Shown: positions 13,032 through 24,676 of the stretch, in pieces | Position numbering within the stretch: the first letter of the stretch is position 1 | How the letters are laid out: every line of letters starts with the position of its first letter | Notes under the pieces: model-generated | What the model was told of the DNA's origin: nothing | The model's input: the letters and a program-made list of their open reading frames with translations, nothing else | Databases searched by the model: none | Source of the DNA: Sciurus carolinensis | Lineage: Eukaryota > Chordata > Mammalia > Rodentia > Sciuridae | Reading direction: 5' to 3' | Assembly (NCBI RefSeq): GCF_902686445.1 | Contig: NC_062221.1 | Span: 37,774,575 to 37,838,574 of the forward strand | Length of the DNA: 64,000 bases | Made by a program: the position numbers and the translations under genes

Positions 13032-13979
13032 TATATCTGTTGATTGCTTGTACATCTTCTTCTGTGAAGTGTCTGTTCATTTCCTTAGCCCATTTGTTGA
13101 TTGGATTATTTGTATTCTTGGTGTAGAGTTTTTTGAGTTCTTTATAGATTCTGGAAATTAGCGCTCTATCTGAAGTATGGTTGGCAAAGATATTCTCCCA
13201 CTCTGTAGGCTCTCTCTTCACATTGCTGATAGTTTCCTTTGCTGAGAGAAAGCTTTTTAGTTTGAATCTATCCCAGTTGTTGATTCTTGCTTTTATTTCT
13301 TGTGCTATGGGAGTCCTGTTAAGGAAGTCTGATCCTAAGCCAACAAGTTGAAGATTTGGACCTACTTTTTCTTCTATAAGATGCAGGGTCTCTGGTCTGA
13401 TTCCGAGGTCCTTGATCCATTTTGAGTTGAGTTTTGTGTAGGGTGAGAGATAGGGGTTTAATTTCATTCTGTTGCCTATGGTTTTCCAGTTTTCCCAGCA
13501 CCATTTGTTGAAGAGGCTATCTTTTCTCCATTGCATATTTTTGGCCCCTTTGTCTAGTATGAGAAAATTGTATTTATTTGGGTTTGTGTCCATGTCCTCT
13601 ATTCTGTACCATTGATCTACCTGTCTATTTTGGTACCAATACCATGCCGTTTTTGTTACTATTGCTTTGTAGTAGAGTTGAAGATCTGGTATTGCAATGC
13701 CCCCTGCTTCGTTCTTGCTACTTAGGATTGCTTTAGCTATTCTAGGTTTTTTATTCTTCCAGATGAATTTCATAATTGCTTGCTCTATTTCTGCAAGGTA
13801 CATCATTGGGATTTTAATTGGAATTGCATTGAATCTGTATAGCACTTTAGGTAGTATGGCCATTTGGACAATATTAATTCTGCCTATCCAGGAACATGGG
13901 AGATCTTTCCATCTTCTAAGGTTTTCTTGAATTTCTTTCTTTAGTGTTCTGTAGTTCTCATTGTAGAGGTCAAAACTAC
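13032..13979 (-). pseudogene. L1 ORF2 segment, inverted part
   Basis: An open frame (to about 13863 from an internal ATG, with further L1 sequence up to 13979) encodes the ORF2 stretch downstream of the reverse transcriptase core. It includes '[20 protein letters not shown]' and '[15 protein letters not shown]', then the region up to '[16 protein letters not shown]'. The frame runs on into flanking DNA at 13031-12970, which is not L1. No endonuclease or catalytic reverse transcriptase motif is included, so it has no enzymatic function. Confidence 0.92.
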
Positions 13980-14478
13980 CCTAAGATTTCATCTTACCCC
14001 AATTAGAATGGCGATTATCAAGAACACAAGCAACAATAGGTGTTGGCGAGAATGTGGTGAAAAAGGAACACTCATACATTGCTGGTGGGGTTGCAAATTA
14101 GTGCAGCCACTCTGGAAAGCAGTGTGGAGATTCCTCAGAAAGCTTGGAATGGAAACACCATTTGACCCAGCTATCCCACTCCTTGGCCTATACCCAAAGG
14201 ACTTAAAATCAGCATACTACAGAGATACAGCCACATCAATGTTCATTGCTGCTCAATTCACCATAGCCAGATTGTGGAACCAACCTAGATGCCCTTCAGT
14301 TGATGAATGGATAAAGAAACTGTGGCATATATATACAATGGAATATTACTCAGCCATAAAGAATGATAAAATTATGGCATTTGCAGGCAAATGGATGAAA
14401 TTGGAGAATATCATGCTAAGTGAGATAAGCCAATCTCAAAAAACTAAAGGACGAATGATCTCGCTGATAAGCGGATGA
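13980..14478 (+). pseudogene. L1 ORF2 C-terminal segment
   Basis: An open frame of about 156 codons encodes the ORF2 C-terminal domain: '[20 protein letters not shown]' (the Cys-rich segment, C-x3-C...H-x-C pattern), '[11 protein letters not shown]', 'WHIYTMEYYSAIKND', and a natural stop after 'MISLISG' at 14476-14478. It is undamaged, but only as the 3' half of a 5'-inverted copy, so it cannot make a functional ORF2 protein. Confidence 0.92.
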
Positions 14479-14510
14479 GGACATATAATGGGGGGTGGGA
14501 GGGGTTAGCA

Positions 14511-14540
14511 TTAGGTTTAGGGTTAGGTTTAGGGTTAGGG
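14511..14540 (+). repeat. Telomere-like hexamers in L1 3'UTR
   Basis: Five hexamers in perfect register: TTAGGT, TTAGGG, TTAGGT, TTAGGG, TTAGGG. They sit 33 bp after the ORF2 stop and before the purine-rich tail, wholly inside the twin-primed L1, so they came with the element and not from a chromosome end. The other L1 tails in this window (3740-3800, 18590-18755, 59050-59350) do not show them. Confidence 0.93.
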
Positions 14541-14752
14541 ATAAGGAGTGTGGTAAGAATGAAGGAAAGAAGGACTGTATAGAGGGAAAAGAGGGGTGGG
14601 AAGAGTGGGGGGGAAGGGAAAAAAATAGTGAATCAAACATCATAGCCCTATGTAAACGTATGATTACACAAATGGTATGCCTTGACTCCATGTACAAATA
14701 GAGAAACAACATGTATCCCATTTGTATACAATAATAATAAAAAGAAAAAAAA

Positions 14753-14769
14753 ATAATCCAATTTTTTCA
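14753..14769 (+). repeat. L1 target site duplication, right
   Basis: Second copy of the 17-bp duplication, directly after the A-rich tail (14728-14752) of the twin-primed L1. Confidence 0.93.
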
Positions 14770-14842
14770 CCTCTGAACATTTCTGCATTGCCTAACACAT
14801 AGGCTTTTAGGGCATCCCTCATGTCCAAACTGTAATGGTATT
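14770..14842 (-). repeat. MaLR-type LTR, 5' portion (after L1)
   Basis: 'cctctgaacatttctgcatt' (14770-14789) and the following bases to about 14842 continue the LTR interrupted at 13014. Read on the minus strand this is the LTR's first 70 or so bases. The LTR was therefore already present when the L1 inserted. Confidence 0.6.
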
Positions 14843-16560
14843 CAAACATGAAACTTTGGGAGGATAAAACTGAGGTGGAATCAAAAGTATTTCTTTATTT
14901 TGATGACTAACATCTCATGATTTTGTCCTCTGTTCCATCAGATGAGTTCTATCCCAGGAAATACATGCGCCTCTGGTGGTCACAATATAATTTTCAGATA
15001 ATACCAGAAAGATCAACATGAAACCCAGGTTCAACTTTAGAGTCAAGTAAACTAACAAATTAGTTTAACTACCTAGAACATTTCTTTCAAAATTAAGGTC
15101 TAATGATGGACTAACATAGGTCCTTGTTAAATGACTCTTACTCCAAAGGTCAGGCCATATGAGGGTTCTACCAGCTGATAAATACTTCATCCTAATTTTG
15201 CATCCAAGAATAAGGAAAATAACCACTTATCAGGTTTGTGAATCCTCAGATTGTGGCCCAATCTGAGAAGGGATTAAGCCACAACAACTTTAGTCACTGA
15301 TCTTCATAAGCCTCAGCTCCAATAAGAAGAATGATGGGACTTCAGAACTCCTGTATCGGTGTTGACTAGGACACTTTATGTTGTCGCCCTGAATATCTGG
15401 ATATAACTCCCTTCCTGTGAATTTATATTTACCTGTAGCCACAGTCCGTGTGTTAAGAAACTAGAGGAGTAACTATGGCATATGCTTGGGGTGGCATTTT
15501 GTAGGATACTTTCCTTAAGGAAACCCTATATTCTATTCAGTTAGTGGGCTCTGGGACTGTGAACTGCATCAAAAATAGAAAAAAGGGAAGAATCACGACT
15601 TTCATTTAAGCTGATGTCAGACTTCTTCACTTCAAATGCAAGGTTATCTTTTCATTTAGACTATATAAATAAATCCTTTATACATCCTACCCACCTTGTC
15701 CCAAGAACTATCACTTCTTTCTTGAACCTTTAGTCCTTGCTACACGTTAGAGTAATTATTTGATTTGCCTCAGTCATATAAGTGCCCTCACCTAGTTTCT
15801 GTCTTTCTGAGTTATTACTAAAACCTTAGAAACTGGATATTCTAGTTTGAGAACAGCATCATCCTCTATCAATTACAGTTTGCAGAGGACAAAGGACACT
15901 ACTTAATCCCTTATCCTTTCTTTCTTTCTCATCACTAGTGTAATTCTTATTTCCTAAGTGCCAAAAACAATCACAGAATTGAGCAATATTTTTTAGGATC
16001 TAAGGGTACTATCCTAAAATCCATAGCTGTTATGCATAATGGAATAAAATAAATAAAACAAGGAATTTTGAAAAAGGTGTAGCAGAAGAAGAGGTAAGGA
16101 AAGAAGGAAGGAAAGAGATGAAAGGATGAATAGATCTCTCAGACATAACATTCAGTGAAATATTGAAGAGGTCAAATATCATGAGGTTAGAATTAGAGGA
16201 CATTAAATTGGCTGCTAAGGTTGACTCAGATGATTGATCATAGAAGCCAAATGAGAAAACTTAGACATCAAAGAATTCCAGAAATTTACCATAGAGGTCA
16301 GAAGAGGAAAACAAAAAGGTTTTAGACAATATAGTGGTATAACAGAAATAGACCACAAATCGAACTTAAGGAAGACTTGGGGTGATGCTTTAAAATCATT
16401 TTACAAATAGTAAAATTACTACCTAATAGAAATAGTAATGGCAATCTAGGAAAATTAAGACATGGTACTTGACCCAAAGGTAAATGTTGCAGAGAAATGT
16501 AAAACCTTTAAGCTATGATAAGCTGCAGGGAAATTCACACTCTTCTGATTTCAGTTTGCT
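14843..16560. other. No gene recognised
   Basis: AT-rich intergenic DNA, with a purine-rich patch near 16080-16125. No gene or nameable repeat. Confidence 0.5.
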
Positions 16561-16561
16561 T

Positions 16562-16675
16562 GTTTGCTATTATTTTTTTCCACATTTTTATTGGTGCAAT
16601 AGAGTTGTACACAATGATGGGATTTATTGTTACATATTTGTCCTTGCACACAATATAATAATATAATTTAGCCGT
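16562..16675 (-). mobile_element. L1 3' tail fragment
   Basis: On the plus strand: 'tttttattggtgcaatagag' then 'ttgtacacaatgatgggatt' and 'acacaatataataatataat'. This is the reverse complement of the terminal squirrel L1 3'UTR, with the T-rich start standing for the A tail. It is a very short 5'-truncated copy. Confidence 0.75.
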
Positions 16676-18585
16676 GTTTGCTTGCTTTTAGAAATGTAAA
16701 TAGTTTCCACTTCTATTGTATTCTTGAGCAGTCATTTTCTTTTCTAGATTTCTATTCAATATTGCTATATTGGAATTATAATTTTATTCTGAGGAATATG
16801 ATATATGTGGCAAGGTTCCACAAATGACTTTTTACTTTTGAATTATCTAGTGCCCAGTAAAAAGACAAAGTACCAACCTACTTCCTGAGGGAATGTAATA
16901 TTGATAGAAATAGAAATAATTCACGTTAAAAAACCTGAAAGTTTATTGCTAAGTATTTATTTTATTGTTTCAATGCATGCATAATATCTAGCCTTATGAT
17001 ATCCTGTTTAGACATATCATAATATTTTTGTGATTTTTAAATGTTGATTTATTTCTTCTTTTTATTTCTGTGTTCTCACTAATTCCTTTACACAGTAAAA
17101 AAGGAAAAGTTGAAAAGGGAAGGTAATATTTGGATTGCAAAGAATTCTTTGTATAAACTTTGTGTGTTCATTTAGAAAACATTTAACAAGAGTGTTAATA
17201 TTATATATTAAACACCAGATAAGAAATGTTATTCACCCTCCATGAACTTTTAAGAACACAAATGATGAAAAATTACTATAAAATGTCAACTACAGGAATT
17301 ATTCAGAAAATGTTCTATGTGCTAATTGTAGTAATTAAGGAGTTAGGAACCATTTACCTTAGAAGATGAAGACTTGGTTACCCTGTGGTTTATTTCCCCA
17401 ATAATTCTTTTATTTGTATCACTCCTTTAGAATCTATGGGGTTTTGATTAATGTCATTTCTAACGGATTTGCTTCCTTACAAAGAGGCCAAGTTCAGGGA
17501 AGGGAAAACATGGAGCATTGGAGAGTATTCAGGAAAAAGCAGTTTTTGACCATGAGAACTGTTATCCAAATTCCCTTGCTGCATGCTGGCTGTTGAGACT
17601 GCATTCAGCAGCCAACCAGCCTGCACCTGGCAGTGTCTTCAGGATCCACCTGAGTTGTGGGAAACGGATGGGTCAGAGGTCAGCCCACATCTGGTGACCG
17701 AGAGAGGTGGAAGTATGAAGGTAAAGTCATTTGGGCAGAACCTGGGATTCTTTAAGGGATGACTTTTTTCTGAACTCCCAGTGAAGATTCTGGAGCTTTT
17801 TATGTCTGCATCACAGTCAGACTTCCGAGTGCCCTATCCTACTTCTCCCTTCCTAACCTTCACATGCATTTAATACTAATGAATGGTTTGTAGCCCACAC
17901 TCCATCCCAATATCAGTTTCCAGAGACCCTAAACTGTGACCCGGCCATTCAGTGCAAATGGGAGCAAGTGTAAAATCACAAAAAGAACTTCAGAATTGGA
18001 GAACCCTCTGCATCTCCATTACATCTGAAGAAAGTTTAAAACAACATCTAAAATTCTTTGAAATTGGTTTCTTCATAGATTTAGAGTTATGACCAAATGA
18101 GGTGAATCTAAACTCTAAGATAGAGATGCCATTTTTCACTAAAATGAATACGATGCCAGTGAGAGGTGGGGACAGTGTTTCATTTCTAAGAGCTCAAGTC
18201 ATAGTTTGTATTATTCCCTGGGCTGTTCAAAATCTTCTTTGGTTTAGAAGGAGGGAAAAGAATCTATCGGTGCTTAAGTAACTTGATAACTGAGAAACTA
18301 AAACTCTTACCTTCGGAAATATTCAGAGTCATTGTGGAATTATTGGATCATAAAATAGAAAAAAAAAAGTGGAAGCCAACATCAGGCGGGCTGAGGACTC
18401 TTTTATGTTTTTAACACTAATCCATTGGTGTGGTGCTCTGGACAATAGCTAGAGAGATTAGCCAAAGACGCAAATACAAAATTTCTTCAAAATGCATCTA
18501 GTATTACAAGGCAATATTTGATATGTGAATTCCATTTTTAACAAAATATTAATACACCAATGGAATATATATATTCATAAGAGTA
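16676..18585. other. No gene recognised
   Basis: Intergenic DNA. The 17414-17800 stretch is somewhat richer in G+C, but I see no exon, domain or known repeat in it. Confidence 0.5.
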
Positions 18586-18760
18586 GAGGAAAGAGAGCAG
18601 GGATAGGCAGGAGGAAGGGAGGGAAAAGGGAAGTACCAGGGAATGTAATGGAGTCAATTACGTGCACACATGACACTGTCACAATAAATTCTACTAATAT
18701 GTATAACCATGTATACTACGTATGCCCTAATGATATTTTTTTAACTTGTGAGATCCATTG
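18586..18760 (+). mobile_element. L1 3'UTR tail fragment
   Basis: A purine-rich block (18585-18645) is followed by a segment like 'caataaattctactaatatg' (18681-18700), matching the terminal portion of the squirrel L1 3'UTR. It contains no ORF2 sequence. Confidence 0.65.
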
Positions 18761-19468
18761 ACAGCGAAAGCTAAAAGAACAAACAGATGGCATTTTCCTT
18801 TGAAAACTGTATTCCTAACTGCCTAAATTACCTTCCTGATTGAAATTGGTGTCAGGGGATGAATGTAGAAGTTAGTCCAGACTGACATTAAAAGCTGAAA
18901 AGACTTTGAACTTTCTAAATACTTCATATAATAATAATCATATCTGAGACTTCTTCATGTTTATAATTCCTTTACCTTATAATAAGATCTATAAATGTCA
19001 CCTATGTGAACATTATTTTATAAATCTGGTATAGAAAAGGAAAAGATATAAAACATTTTACCACTTGTAATAAAATATTGAAATATGTATTTTCCCCTTC
19101 TAATTTGATACAACATGTTAAACCATCTCTTTTTAATACCTTTTCCAGTAATAGTTAATATGCTAGCACTATATCATAGTTCAGATTCATTCACTCATTT
19201 AATACCTGGCATGTGTCAAGCATCATTATACAAACCAGACAAAATTTATACTAGTGCAGTGCTAACACTTTAGTAGATTAGACAAATAATAAACAATAAA
19301 ACAACAATAAAAATTAAATTATTCAATTTATTAACCCTCACTAGTGTTATGGAATGTAATAATACCAAAAACAATAATGGGAGTCAGAGAGAACTTTATA
19401 GTTTTAACTGGTATCCTTTCATTACATTATAAACAGCAAGAAAACTGTTGTTTAAAACACCACAATTA
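18761..19468. other. No gene recognised
   Basis: AT-rich intergenic DNA, no identifiable feature. Confidence 0.5.
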
Positions 19469-19469
19469 T

Positions 19470-19668
19470 GACTGGTGCAGTGGAGCATGTCTGTAATCCC
19501 TGTGGCTCGGGAGACTGAGGCAGGAGGATCTTGACTTCAAAGTCAGTCTCAGCAAAAGTGAGGCACTAAGCACTCAGTGAGATCTTTTCTCTAAATAAAA
19601 AATAAAATGGAGCTGGGGATGTTGCTCAGTGTTCGAATGCCCCTGAGTTCAATCCCTGGTACACCCCA
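19470..19668 (+). repeat. SINE, B1 plus ID composite (squirrel type)
   Basis: The full two-part structure is present. The B1-like left half has 'gtctgtaatccctgtggctc' and 'gagactgaggcaggaggatc'. A linker 'tctctaaataaaaaataaaa' follows, then the ID-like right half 'agctggggatgttgctcagt' and 'cctgagttcaatccctggta' (pol III B-box region). This is the clearest lineage marker in the window. Confidence 0.92.
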
Positions 19669-22009
19669 AAATTATTATTTCCAAGTTTCCTTGTTTTCTG
19701 TGCATTTACTTCGCTGTTTTTTTTTCTGGGCTTGTTTATACAGTTATATTCAGATAGCAGGATGGCAGGAAAGATCCAATGTGGTCCTCCATGGTACATG
19801 CCATAGGCCATGACTGTTATCAGGGATGACTCAGCTCCCTTCCATGTGACTACTCATCCTCTAGCACAGGAGACTGGTTTCCCTGTAGGAAGTCTAGGAT
19901 CACTATCTTAAAATAGCAAGAAAGAAAGTGGAAGGTTTTTATGACTCAATCATGCAAACCATTCAATGTAACTTCTGTTAAGATTCTGTTTGTCTAAGTA
20001 AGTAAGATCAACTCAGATTAGAGGAGTGGGAAAATAAACTCCAATTCCTAAAGGAAAAAATTGGAAAGTCAGTCACATTTTCAAGGTACATGCATATGTG
20101 GTCACATTTATTATCATATTTTTAAATTCACCTGGGCGAGTCTTCCCCATGGCCAAAATTATTTTCATTTCTTCTAAGATGAAATAAAATGATCATCTCC
20201 AAGTACCACAAAGTTTCATTCATTTATAGATAGTATCAGCCTTAATGTTTAGTATTTTTCATCTATATCTGGTCTAAACAGATACATCTCCTTTAATTAT
20301 AGTTCCCTCTAACACATCTCTCTGGGTTTGGTATTGACAATAGCTTATAAAGGACCTAACATTGACACCAAGAAGCCTCTTAATAAGTATAGCAGTAATC
20401 ATGTAGAAGTTAAGGGTAACTTGACCAGGGGTGTAATCTTGGAGGTAGGAATAAAAGGGATCATTTGGGGAATCAGTAATATTGCAGTGGCCAAAGATCT
20501 GTGATTGTGGAATGTCCATAGAGAGAAATAAAGGAGAGCTCCATGGATTTTGGTCTAAACATATTAGAAGAATAAGTTGTTTTTTTTTTTTTTATTTTTG
20601 TTTTTTTTAACCTGAGAAATGAAAAACAGTGAATAGAAGAGGTTGTGGTAGAGCAGGAATTCCGTTTGGACATTAGATGTTTGTTTCACATTCAAGTGGA
20701 GAAATCTATCATAGAATTGAATATGAAGTCCCGAGTTGAAAAAGACTATTAAAAACTGGAAATTATAACCCTATACATAATCTTGAATTCATGACACACA
20801 AATTCATGAATTCATGAATATTGAGTGGTATTGCTAAGGGAATTGGTATTATTTAGGAGAAGAGAAAAGTTGAGCTGCAGAGCACCCCTGTTTCTGGTAG
20901 AAAAAAAAAAGAAAAATAAGACAATACAAAAGACTTAAAAAATAATCTCTTTACAAGTAGGAGGAGGTAATCATCAGCATCAAATTTGTCCATAATTAAA
21001 CTATGGTAAAGAATAAAATTGACTATTGAATTTTGCAACCTGAAAGCCATTATTTCAAATGGTGGCATTGACTGACATTTTCTGTTCATGTTCAGTGTGA
21101 TGGGTATTTTTATATATTTCAATCAGTCTTGATCATAGCCACATGATGTTAAGGAAAAGCTAAATAATGATAATGTCATTCAAATAATGACACTGCCACT
21201 CCATTATATTACAGTTTTTCCACAGTGGCAAAAATAATAATCATACTTAGTTTGAAAATAAGCACACCTGTGCCATAGCTCAGAGAATGACAACACCAAA
21301 TTATGGTATTTTTTTAGTATAATGAGAAACATGATCTAAAGGAAATCCTAATGCCTTAGAAACTACCTCAGAATCACAATCCTACTGACCTTCACTGGTT
21401 TCTTCTACGCCTAACCAGCTCAGATAGAGTCTCTCTAGAAATTGCCCTTATCTGTCTGACCAGATCCATTAAGAGGGACACAAGTGGCCCATGAAGATGG
21501 TTATTTACAGATTTGGTAGCTATCACTAGAAATAGAACTGAGAAAAGGATGTCATGCTAGGAGTTGGTGAATTAAATTAAACAGAAAAGAGACACTTCTA
21601 GGTAACTATTGTGAAAGAAAAATATGTAATTCTGTTTATAGAATTCAGTAAAATTTAGTTGTGTTATTGTTGCCTTTGTTGTCATTAGTCACTTAAATTA
21701 TACCAATTTATAGTAAAAAATGTCAAAAACCCTAATGCCTCAGATCCATTAAATAGTCAACAAACAACTCTGAAATCTGAGCTTTTACAGAAGTTAGAAT
21801 TACTTGTTAACCTATTGAAGATAATGATATAGTATATAGCAAGAAAGCCTAAAGTATTGGAAAGACAATGAAGCTACCTATTCATTTTTAAGTGAAGATA
21901 CAGTATTAAGTGCAAAGAAAGTTATTAGTCCATAGAATAAGACAAATCTTGAATCATTTATGCCCAACACAAACCAAAAAGAAGAGAACAAAATTGAAAA
22001 CAAAACCTT
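19669..22009. other. No gene recognised; poly(T) and a palindrome
   Basis: AT-rich intergenic DNA. It contains a poly(T) stretch near 20579-20610 and an 18-bp perfect palindrome at 20802-20819. Short open frames show no domain. Confidence 0.5.
20802..20819. repeat. 18-bp perfect palindrome
   Basis: ATTCATGAATTCATGAAT equals its own reverse complement. It lies in AT-rich unique DNA with no gene beside it and may be chance. Confidence 0.85.
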
Positions 22010-23528
22010 TCAAATGAAATTTCTTTAAAAGAAACAACCACATATTTAGCATTATTCTGTATTTCCAGAAATGTGACCTAGAACAAAGTTGCAGGACTCA
22101 CTCTTCCTAACTTGAAAATTTACATTAATGCTGCAATAATCAAGACATTGTGATACTGATACAATGACAGACTACAGAGCAATGGGATATATTGAAAATA
22201 TCAGTAATAAATCCTCCCATTCATGGTCAACTGATTTTTCATTAGAGTATCAAAACAATTCAACAAAACATGCTAAGACTACTGTATAGCCACAAGAAGA
22301 AAAAAAAAAGAAAAAAGAAATGTGAGTCCTATCTTATATCACATCAAAAAAGTTAACTTTTTTAATATATTGGTTTAAATAAATAATATTTAATATTTAA
22401 TAATGAATGAGTAAGTCATTTGGAAAAAATACCAAAATATGCACACACAAACAATTTCACTGCTCTGATTTTAATTCTGTATGTGATTTGAAAAGTTTAT
22501 CAAAAATTAATCAAAACATATTGAACACATATGTGTAAAAATCTTAAACTATAGGATTCTTAGAAAAAACATATGTATAAATCTTTGTGATCATAGATGA
22601 GGCAGACATTCCTTGGATTTGACTTTAAACTATAAGTAACAGAAGAAAAAATGTAGATAAAATCAACATCAACCTAATTGAAACTTTTCTTCTTCAAGAC
22701 ATACCATCAATAAGTAGGGAAAAATTTTTAAATGGTGTGGTGTTGCATACCTGTAGTCTTAGATACTTAGGAAGCTCAGGCAGGAGCATCACTTTAGCCC
22801 AAGTGTTCCAGTTTTGGAATACATAGCCAGACCCTTTCTAAATGCAAACAAACAACAAACAAAAAGTGAAAATATCCCATGGAATGGGAACACATTTTTA
22901 TAAAATACATACCTGATCATGGGCTTCTCCAAATAATATAAAAAGAACTATTAAACTCAATCATAAGACAAAAGATCACATGCAAATTGAGCAACAAATC
23001 TGAATAAGCAATAGTGCTAAGCAGATACAAAGGAGGTCAATAGGAAATGAAAAGATTAATAACATAATTATGATCCAGTAAATAACATTTCATACACATT
23101 AGTATGCATAATAGAAAATATGGATCATAGCAAATATTATAAAGGATGAGGAGAAATTGGAACCATCTAATGTTGGTTGAAATGCAAAATATGAACACAT
23201 TTTCACAAAGCACTCTGAGAGTTATTCAAATGGTTAAACACAAAGTTGCTGTAAGACCCAGCAATCCCACTTCTAAATACATACTCAAGAGAAATAAAAA
23301 CAAATGTGTACACAATAAATCTCATGAATGTTCATAGTGCTATTATGTAATTATTCTTAAAAATTAAAAAATAGAAATAAATCAAATGTCTATCGACAGA
23401 AAAATGGATAAATAGAATACAATAAAGCCATATAGTTGAATATTATTTATCCAAAGAAGAAATGAAGTACTGATACATGCCACATTAATGATGGATAATT
23501 TGGAAAATTATGTGCAAGACATCAAGTC
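22010..23528 (+). mobile_element. Old L1 ORF2 3' region
   Basis: Translations resemble degraded ORF2: about 22090-22330 (the 'FLTWKF' and 'MTDYRAM' region) and 23140-23520 (the 'YSRE', 'CL.TEK' and 'YYLSKEE'-like tail). Stops and indels are frequent. A SINE at 22734-22866 interrupts it. It ends where the younger L1 5'UTR begins near 23529. Confidence 0.65.
22734..22866 (+). repeat. B1-like SINE inside old L1
   Basis: A left-half B1 sequence ('ggtgttgcatacctgtagtc', 'ggaagctcaggcaggagcat') ends in an A/C-rich tail (22845-22866). It separates two stretches of the same old L1, so it inserted later. Confidence 0.75.
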
Positions 23529-24676
23529 ACAACACCAAGGTCGGACGCCATCCTGAAGCCCGCCCGACCCCCACACTGAGGTCGGATGCCATCGCTGAGC
23601 CTGCCTGCCTGCCCCCCTACTGCTGAGGGACACTGCACTTGCCTCTGTGCTGACTCAATGCACCCTCGCTGGGGCTCCCCAGCTTCTTTGGAGGTTGGTG
23701 CAGGCATTATGAATTATTCCTGAGGGCGTGGCCATCATCATCAGAAGGGTGGCTCCCTTCCTGAGACACCTACAGGAAACTGGAGGCCCTTTGACAGGAC
23801 TCAGGATTCAAGAAGAGGAGGTATTGAGAGACTTGGGACCAACTCGGAGCCAACAGGTGAGTCTCACCCATTGGGTGAGGGTCCCTGGATGGGGTAGTAG
23901 TCCCAGAATGCAGTGAACTTCGTCGAGTAGAGTTGCCTAGTGAGATTCCCCTGCTGGAGCCGTGAACCCAGACGCCCGGGAGCATTGTAGAGGAGAGCCA
24001 CTGAGCATGAGACACTTCAGGGCAGAGTGAGGGTCCCAGACAGATGGCAGGACCGGACCACAGGCAGCTTCTCAGAGGAGAGCCACCCAGCAAAGGACTT
24101 CGGGGGTAGGTCCACTCCTTGGCCCAGGTGGTAGGTCCAGTCCTCAAGGAACGTTGCAGAGAAAGGTGGCTCAGTGAGAGAGTCCCTCATAGGGCCAGGT
24201 TTCACAGCCCAGGTAGTAGTTCCAGGCCTCAGGGAATATTGCAGAGGAGGGCTACCCAGCCCAGGTGGTAGTTCTGGAACAAAGGAAACTTCTGGGAGGA
24301 GAGCTGCCCAGGGAGACTTAGACACCAGGTGAGTCTTCCCTGCTTGGCAAGGCTTTCCCACCAGGGCGGTAGAATTAGAGACACAGGCCTAGACAAGCAA
24401 TGCCCCAGCCCATGGTCTAGTCCCCCTTTGGCTGACCATTGGTCAAAAAGTGGAAGCACCTCTATCCACTAGCATGGAATATACCCCACCTGAGTGCCAC
24501 CACCCCTAGAGGGGCAGCTTCCTTGTGGAGCACTGCATTATTAAGTTCCTCCAAGACTTCAGGCTACTGAAGGCTAGAAGGTGAGTTTTTGGAAATCTAC
24601 AGGGACATGTAAGTCAACAGAGAAAATCTTCAATATCTCAGAGTTTCGCTACTAGAGTGATAGATACCTGAGCCAC
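23529..24676 (+). promoter_or_regulatory. L1 5'UTR (non-monomeric distal type)
   Basis: About 1.15 kb of GC-rich sequence upstream of ORF1. The proximal part (about 24360-24676) matches 63180-63489 of the terminal L1, including a CCAAT-box block 'gaccattggtca' at 24434-24445. The distal part is different from the 138-bp monomers of that L1. It has its own loose internal repeats of the 'cccaggtggtagttc' kind near 24117, 24207 and 24260. An internal pol II promoter is expected here from L1 biology. Confidence 0.8.

Larger units (their letters stand above)
13032..14752 (+). mobile_element. Twin-primed L1 with 5' inversion
   Basis: One insertion made of two oppositely oriented L1 segments: 13032-13979 carries ORF2 sequence on the minus strand, and 13980-14752 carries the ORF2 C-terminus, 3'UTR and A-rich tail on the plus strand. 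Perfect 17-bp duplications flank the whole unit, so it arose in one event. The minus segment ends in ORF2 just before the point where the plus segment begins, as twin priming predicts, with a small loss at the junction. The long open frames and intact duplications point to a young insertion. Confidence 0.93.

Noticed and set aside
14416..14721. Minus-strand frame with Leu-Thr-Leu-Asn repeats
   Set aside because: Translation of the telomere-like repeat and purine-rich L1 3'UTR on the wrong strand.
23522..24459. Overlapping minus-strand frames
   Set aside because: GC-rich L1 5'UTR gives few stops by chance; no recognisable protein.
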